From Nannobrachium achirus (Eukaryota > Chordata > Actinopteri > Myctophiformes > Myctophidae), in NCBI GenBank assembly GCA_963921795.1, contig OY997639.1, positions 50,230,559 through 50,294,558 on the forward strand: a stretch of DNA of 64,000 nt. Reading direction: 5' to 3'. The position numbers were made by a program, and so were the translations under genes. Shown piece after piece: positions 59,600 to 64,000 of this stretch. The notes beneath the pieces are model-generated. The model made no database searches, had not been told where the DNA came from, and worked only from the letters and a program-made list of their open reading frames with translations. Numbering within the stretch: position 1 is the stretch's first letter; every line of letters begins with the position of its first letter.

Positions 59600-61354
59600 A
59601 TGACCATTGGGGCTCTCCTCAACGGGCTTCTGGTGTCGGTGGTTGCCGCACTGCTCTGGAAGTACTCTGCCCTGAGCGAGCATGCTGCCTTGTTGGAGGA
59701 AGAGCTCCACCTAACACAGCAGTCCCAGGAGCTCTCGCAGGCCCGCATAGACTACCATGTGGCCCTGCTGGCACTCCAGGAGCATGGCACCCGCATGGTC
59801 TGCACGGGTAAGATGCACACCGATCGCATCTGCCGCTTTGACTACCTCTGCTACTGCTCCGAGGCTGAGGAGTTTGTCTTCTTCCACTCAAATTCCTCTG
59901 TCATGTTGCCCAACCTCGGACCCAGGCGCTTCCAGCCTGCCCTGCTGGACCTGTCCTCTGTAGAGGACCACAACACGCAGTACTTCAACTTCCTGGAGCT
60001 CCCTGCAGCTGCTTTGAAGTTTATGCCTAAGCCAGTGTTTGTGCCAGATGTTACGCTGATTCTAAACCGGTTTAAGCCAGACAACCTGATGCACGTATTC
60101 CACGATGACTTACTCCCCGCCTTCTATACCATGAAGCAGTACTCGGACTTGGACGATGAGGCTCGCCTGGTCTTCATGGAGGGCTGGGGTGAGGGTCCGC
60201 ACTTTGACCTCTACCGGCTTCTCAGCAGCAAGCAGCCACTGCTCAAAGAGCAGCTCAGGAACTTTGGCAAGCTGATGTGCTTCACCAAGTCGTACGTTGG
60301 GCTTTCTAAAATGACCACCTGGTACCAGTACGGCTTTGTCCAACCACAGGGCCCCAAGGCTAATATCCTGGTCTCTGGGAATGAGATCAGACAGTTTGCA
60401 AAGACTATGATGGAGAGGATGAACATCACCCGGGTAGAGGATGGAGTGAGTACCGAAGAGGAGAAGGATGAGTACATTGTGGTGTTCAGTCGCTCAACGA
60501 CGAGACTCATTCTCAACGAAGCAGAACTTATTATGGCACTGTCCCAGGAGTTTCAGATGAGGGTGGTCACTGTGTCCCTTGAAGAGCAATCTTTCCCCAG
60601 TATAGTCCAGCTTATCAGTGGTGCCTCCATGTTGGTCAGTATGCATGGGGCTCAGCTTGTCACCTCACTCTTCCTCCCCAGAGGAGCTGTGGTGGTGGAG
60701 CTCTTTCCCTATGCCGTGAACCCAGAACAGTACACCCCGTATAAAACCCTTGCCTCCTTACCAGGGATGGACCTGCAGTATGTTTCCTGGAGGAATACGA
60801 TGGAGGAAAACACCATCACCCACCCAGATAGACCCTGGGACCAAGGTGGCATCGCCCACCTGGAAAAGGACGAGCAAGAGCGAATCCTTGCCAGCAAGGA
60901 TGTCCCGAGGCACCTGTGCTGCCACAACCCAGAATGGTTCTTCAGAATCTACCAGGACACTCTGGTGGACATCCCTTCATTCCTGGAAGTTCTCAAAGAT
61001 GGCCTGAAGAGCAGACCAAGCGTAAAAAAGGCCAAGCCAGCGAGCACAGTACACCCAGGACGGGTCAGGGAAGCACAATGTCAAACCTCGGTCCAAGCCA
61101 CCAACGAAGCTAAACTCACAGTCTCCTGGCAGATCCCATGGAACCTGAAATACCTGAAGGTGAGAGAGGTGAAGTACGAGGTGTGGATCCAGGAACAGGG
61201 AGAAAATACCTACATGCCTTACATCCTACCCCAGCAGAACTACACCTTCTCAGAGAACATCAAGCCCTTCACCACCTACCTGGTCTGGGTCAGGTGTATC
61301 TTCAACAAGAATCTTCTGGGACCCTTTGCGGATGTTCTCATGTGCAGGACCTAG
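59600..61354 (+). CDS. pomgnt2: POMGNT2, protein O-mannose beta-1,4-N-acetylglucosaminyltransferase 2
   Basis: This intact single coding exon encodes 584 aa (human about 580). The family enzyme adds GlcNAc in beta-1,4 linkage to O-mannose on alpha-dystroglycan in the ER, which starts the functional matriglycan-bearing core M3 glycan. It is a type II membrane protein. Visible features are a hydrophobic anchor at residues about 5-19, a GT61-type catalytic region (about 65-470) with VFHDD (166-170), EGWGEG (194-199) and SMHGAQL (347-353), and a C-terminal fibronectin type III-like domain (about 482-584). N-glycosylation sequons are at N98, N275 and N547. I chose the ATG at 59600 because its [14 protein letters not shown] aligns with the vertebrate start. 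An in-frame ATG at 59573 would add nine residues, and the open frame upstream to 59381 is intronic (acceptor at 59487). No frameshift or missing motif is seen. Confidence 0.97.
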   Translation: MTIGALLNGLLVSVVAALLWKYSALSEHAALLEEELHLTQQSQELSQARIDYHVALLALQEHGTRMVCTGKMHTDRICRFDYLCYCSEAEEFVFFHSNSSVMLPNLGPRRFQPALLDLSSVEDHNTQYFNFLELPAAALKFMPKPVFVPDVTLILNRFKPDNLMHVFHDDLLPAFYTMKQYSDLDDEARLVFMEGWGEGPHFDLYRLLSSKQPLLKEQLRNFGKLMCFTKSYVGLSKMTTWYQYGFVQPQGPKANILVSGNEIRQFAKTMMERMNITRVEDGVSTEEEKDEYIVVFSRSTTRLILNEAELIMALSQEFQMRVVTVSLEEQSFPSIVQLISGASMLVSMHGAQLVTSLFLPRGAVVVELFPYAVNPEQYTPYKTLASLPGMDLQYVSWRNTMEENTITHPDRPWDQGGIAHLEKDEQERILASKDVPRHLCCHNPEWFFRIYQDTLVDIPSFLEVLKDGLKSRPSVKKAKPASTVHPGRVREAQCQTSVQATNEAKLTVSWQIPWNLKYLKVREVKYEVWIQEQGENTYMPYILPQQNYTFSENIKPFTTYLVWVRCIFNKNLLGPFADVLMCRT

Positions 61355-62560
61355 AAGGATAACCTCTGAACTGGACTAGTACTGTTTCATACATAATGGC
61401 TGGGTAATGCTCGTTTCAGACAATCACGTTGAAACGGTGGACAATTTTAATACCGCTGGAGTGGTAACCTAGACTAATATGATGTCACAAAATGACACAC
61501 AGAAGATGAGTACAGTCAGTGTCACTCATCTATTGACAAAAGTGAATGAGACTTAAACCACGAGGACTAAGCTACATTAAATCCAAGGAAATAGCTTATA
61601 GAAGAATAAATGGAGAATATAGCCTATCTTCTATGAAATTGAAGTAGGAACAAAAAGGAGAAAAAAAAGACTCAAGATTATGAAACTCAAATCAACAGAT
61701 TTTTGAACAGAGTTTGAAATAATCATGTTAATTTGTTTTGTTACTAGTCAAAGCCCTGATCCTTTCAACATTTCCAGTGTAGTGTTTTCTGTGGAGCGGT
61801 GTAAAGTATGAATTCAGTTTTACAGGGTTTTGTGTGTGCATTTTCTGTCCGAAGCAATTCTACTGTGTGAGTGAGACCTCTTTGGCTTAGTTTACTTATT
61901 GATTTTTTTTTTAGTTACATCATTATTCACAGAATTCTGCCAAAACCAAAGTGAATTTCTAAATAATATCTGCCAATATAATTATAAGTCATTCATGCTG
62001 AGATTCCTTCATACATTTCTCGGTGTACATTTCTAACCACACTGTCTTGAGTTTCATAAAATGTATTATAACATCTCGTTATTAAGCAAATGAAAAGTTT
62101 TTATAATTTCTGAAGAATTATTTGTGGATGCTACAGTACAAACGATTCCAAGGCTGGAAATTAAATTGTTTTAATATACATGTACTGTTCTTTAATGACC
62201 CTGGAATTGGGTACTTGGGTATTGTGTAATGAATGCAGAGAGAGACAGTCCTCTGTTTTGCTCAAAGACCTGCAATGAAATAACTTCAGAAATAAACTAG
62301 AATTCATACTGGCTAATTGGCACAATTAATGCTGTAATTTACATTTTCTACACATATTAATCTTTTAAGGATAAATAGCCTTTTGGCTTTTTCTTATTTC
62401 TTTGGAGTGACATAAGTAATCTTTGTACTCCCCAGTGCTTAATAATTATTTGTAAAGCATATTTCTAATATTGACAGACCTTACACCGTGCTTTATGCAG
62501 CACATATGAAAATGAAATAAAGTCAAATGTTGCAACCTCAAGAGAATGCAATAAAATAAA
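61355..62560 (+). other. pomgnt2: POMGNT2 3'UTR with candidate polyadenylation signals
   Basis: After the TAG stop an AT-rich, largely repeat-free stretch of about 1.2 kb carries AATAAA at 62290, 62516, 62550 and 62555. The 62516 signal, or the pair at 62550-62560, is the most likely main end because sequence resembling dispersed repeat begins right after (about 62567). Earlier ends are possible. There is no transcript evidence in the window. Confidence 0.55.
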
Positions 62561-62919
62561 TGAAAGGACCACTTCACCCATTTTTAACCTTATCTTCATA
62601 CATTTGGTCATCGGTAGGCAGGTTTGGTGGAGATTTCAAACTTTTTGTTTTATTTTATTAATGAAAGAACAATGGCTTCTATGTCAGTATGATAACTTTC
62701 CAGGAAAAGAAAGGATCCTAGCTTGATGATGTCATTGGTTGGCAGGTGTCTGTCCCACCAATGAGACGCAGAGCGGGTAGACGGAAATTGTGCCATCTTA
62801 TCGGTATTAGAAAATACAGTAGCTACCGCAGTAACAGAGCTGGTACTAGCTGTGAACCTTATCTTTATTTCATGTCTGCCATAAATTGAGTACACAGTCT
62901 GATTTGAGGGCCTATAGTA

Positions 62920-63221
62920 CAGTGGTTCCCAAAGAAACCTTTTTCAAAAGAGAGACATTTGCCCGGGACACCAACTAGTGAAAATACCAGATCTACAAGC
63001 TCACAATGAATTGCGAGATTGTATATTGGCTATTTTCACTACTTCTTAAACATTGTTTTCTAATTTATGGAATTTCTTCATTTGTATTTAATTTATTCAT
63101 TTGACTGAAATAATTTTGGGGAATGTTTTTTGAAAATGTTTTGAAATGATTAAAAACAAACTTTAGAGACAAAAAAATTAAGGGACCCATAAAAATGTGT
63201 CCCAGTGTTTGCGAACCATTG
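62920..63221. mobile_element. hAT-like MITE (CAGTGGTTCCCAAA type) carrying a hairpin
   Basis: Ends CAGTGGTTCCCAAA and TTTGCGAACCATTG are flanked by CTATAGTA (62912-62919) and CTATAGCA (63222-63229), a 7/8 duplication. A hairpin-family copy with 31-nt arms lies at 62977-63040. Its right half matches a fragment at about 46690-46880. Confidence 0.85.
62977..63040. repeat. Hairpin-family copy with 31-nt arms in a MITE
   Basis: Arms 62977-63007 and 63010-63040 pair at 25 of 31 positions with a 2-nt loop. It lies within the hAT-like element 62920-63221. Confidence 0.75.
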
Positions 63222-63227
63222 CTATAG

Positions 63228-63412
63228 CAGTGGTTCTCAAATATATTCAGGTCAAGGACCCCCAGAGTTATATGTATTTGGCTGTGGAGTCCCTTCTGAA
63301 AAGATTTTGTGCCCATAAGAAAGGATTTGTGTTAAAAGATTTTTCCAAATGTAGCATAGGAACCCCACCATGGACCCCTGGGGGTCCCCGGACCCCACTT
63401 TGAGAATCACTG
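63228..63412. mobile_element. hAT-like MITE (CAGTGGTTCTCAAA type)
   Basis: Ends CAGTGGTTCTCAAA and TTTGAGAATCACTG bound a 185-bp element with the common ggaccccc/gggggtcc interior. It abuts the element at 62920. Flanks TGCTATAG and ACCTACAG match weakly. Relatives or single ends are seen at about 8957-9106, 18300-18355, 22845, 24412 and 25215. Confidence 0.75.
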
Positions 63413-64000
63413 ACCTACAGCATTGTCCCTTAGTCACTCTTTCTAGTCTAGCAGGTGTTTTCCTGTACATGTAGAATCAAACAAGTATGTAATGCCGTTT
63501 CATTTCACTGCCTTGTGAAAAACTGCAGTTGTAAGATAAAACTCCCACTTCTGTCATGGACTCCTTTCCTCCCTTGAGGTTTTCTAGTCAGGAAGAACAA
63601 GTTTTCTTCTCATGGTGAGAAAAAAAAACATCTGGAGCCTGTTGCAGCTGCTGTTTTTTTTTTCTTTCTTTTTGGTGCTTGCAAATGATCTGATACTTGT
63701 TGCTAGCTTGACTGCAAAACATCTGTTTCTAGAAGTGTAAACTAGAAGTGTAGGTGAATAATTGGTGGTAAAAATATAGAAAGGGGTACATTTTGCCTCT
63801 AATGACATAAGTTGATAATTATACACTGCCGACAGTGCGTAGAGTTGAGTCTACTGTATGTGCCACGTACTGTTTAAGAAAATGTAATTTTTGTTAATGT
63901 ATTTTATCCTTGGCCAATCTTTTGGAAGAATTGTTTGGTATAATGTTTGCTGGCCATTTTGAAGATAATTTTAAGTTGTAGGCTACTTGAAGCTACTCCT

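Noticed and set aside
62650..62895. Small protein gene on the minus strand downstream of POMGNT2
   Set aside because: The surrounding sequence begins AAAGGACCACTTCACCCATT and resembles dispersed fish repeat. No splice or coding signature.

Overview
The window is vertebrate nuclear DNA, most likely from a ray-finned (teleost) fish. The evidence is two vertebrate genes with intron/exon structure, long (AC)n microsatellites, tRNA-derived SINEs and LINE tails of teleost type, and many small non-autonomous DNA transposons. I cannot name the species. No bacterial, viral or CRISPR features are present.

Two genes are recognisable. SNRK (SNF-related serine/threonine kinase) lies on the minus strand. 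Its first coding exon is at 42566-43154, preceded by 5'UTR to 43279, and the next coding exon is at 14063-14204. A 28.4-kb intron separates them. The rest of the kinase lies beyond the left edge, so bases 1-14062 read as intron. POMGNT2 (an ER glycosyltransferase of the alpha-dystroglycan pathway) lies on the plus strand as one intact coding exon at 59600-61354. The genes are head to head, as in other vertebrates to my knowledge. Candidate non-coding first exons and promoters lie near 44.9-45.3 kb (SNRK) and 46.9-47.3 kb (POMGNT2).

Almost everything else is transposon-derived. Best defined are hAT-like elements with 8-bp target-site duplications (712, 2504, 16277, 18591, 50957, 62920, 63228), TTAA-flanked piggyBac-like elements (9789, 21386, 35715, 36858, 49751), a foldback element with a 9-bp duplication 41 bp from an SNRK splice donor (41959-42516), four pieces of one LINE family clustered at 43.4-49.0 kb, LINE 3' tails, four tRNA-type SINEs, and a CArG-box-rich repeat (11.6-13.4, 22.9-23.6 and 28.3-28.5 kb).

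The most unusual signal is a short hairpin repeat with core arm GATCTACAAGCTCACAA, a loop and the inverse arm. About 18 recognisable copies or half copies occur between 945 and 63040. Some sit inside different hAT elements and others stand alone. One copy has arms that both differ from consensus yet still pair. Other items for a second look are a possible captured promoter plus first coding exon inside the CArG repeat (12352-12516), a telomere-like array bounded by inverted repeats (27631-27838), and twin (AC)n arrays bounded by an inverted repeat (52009-52235).
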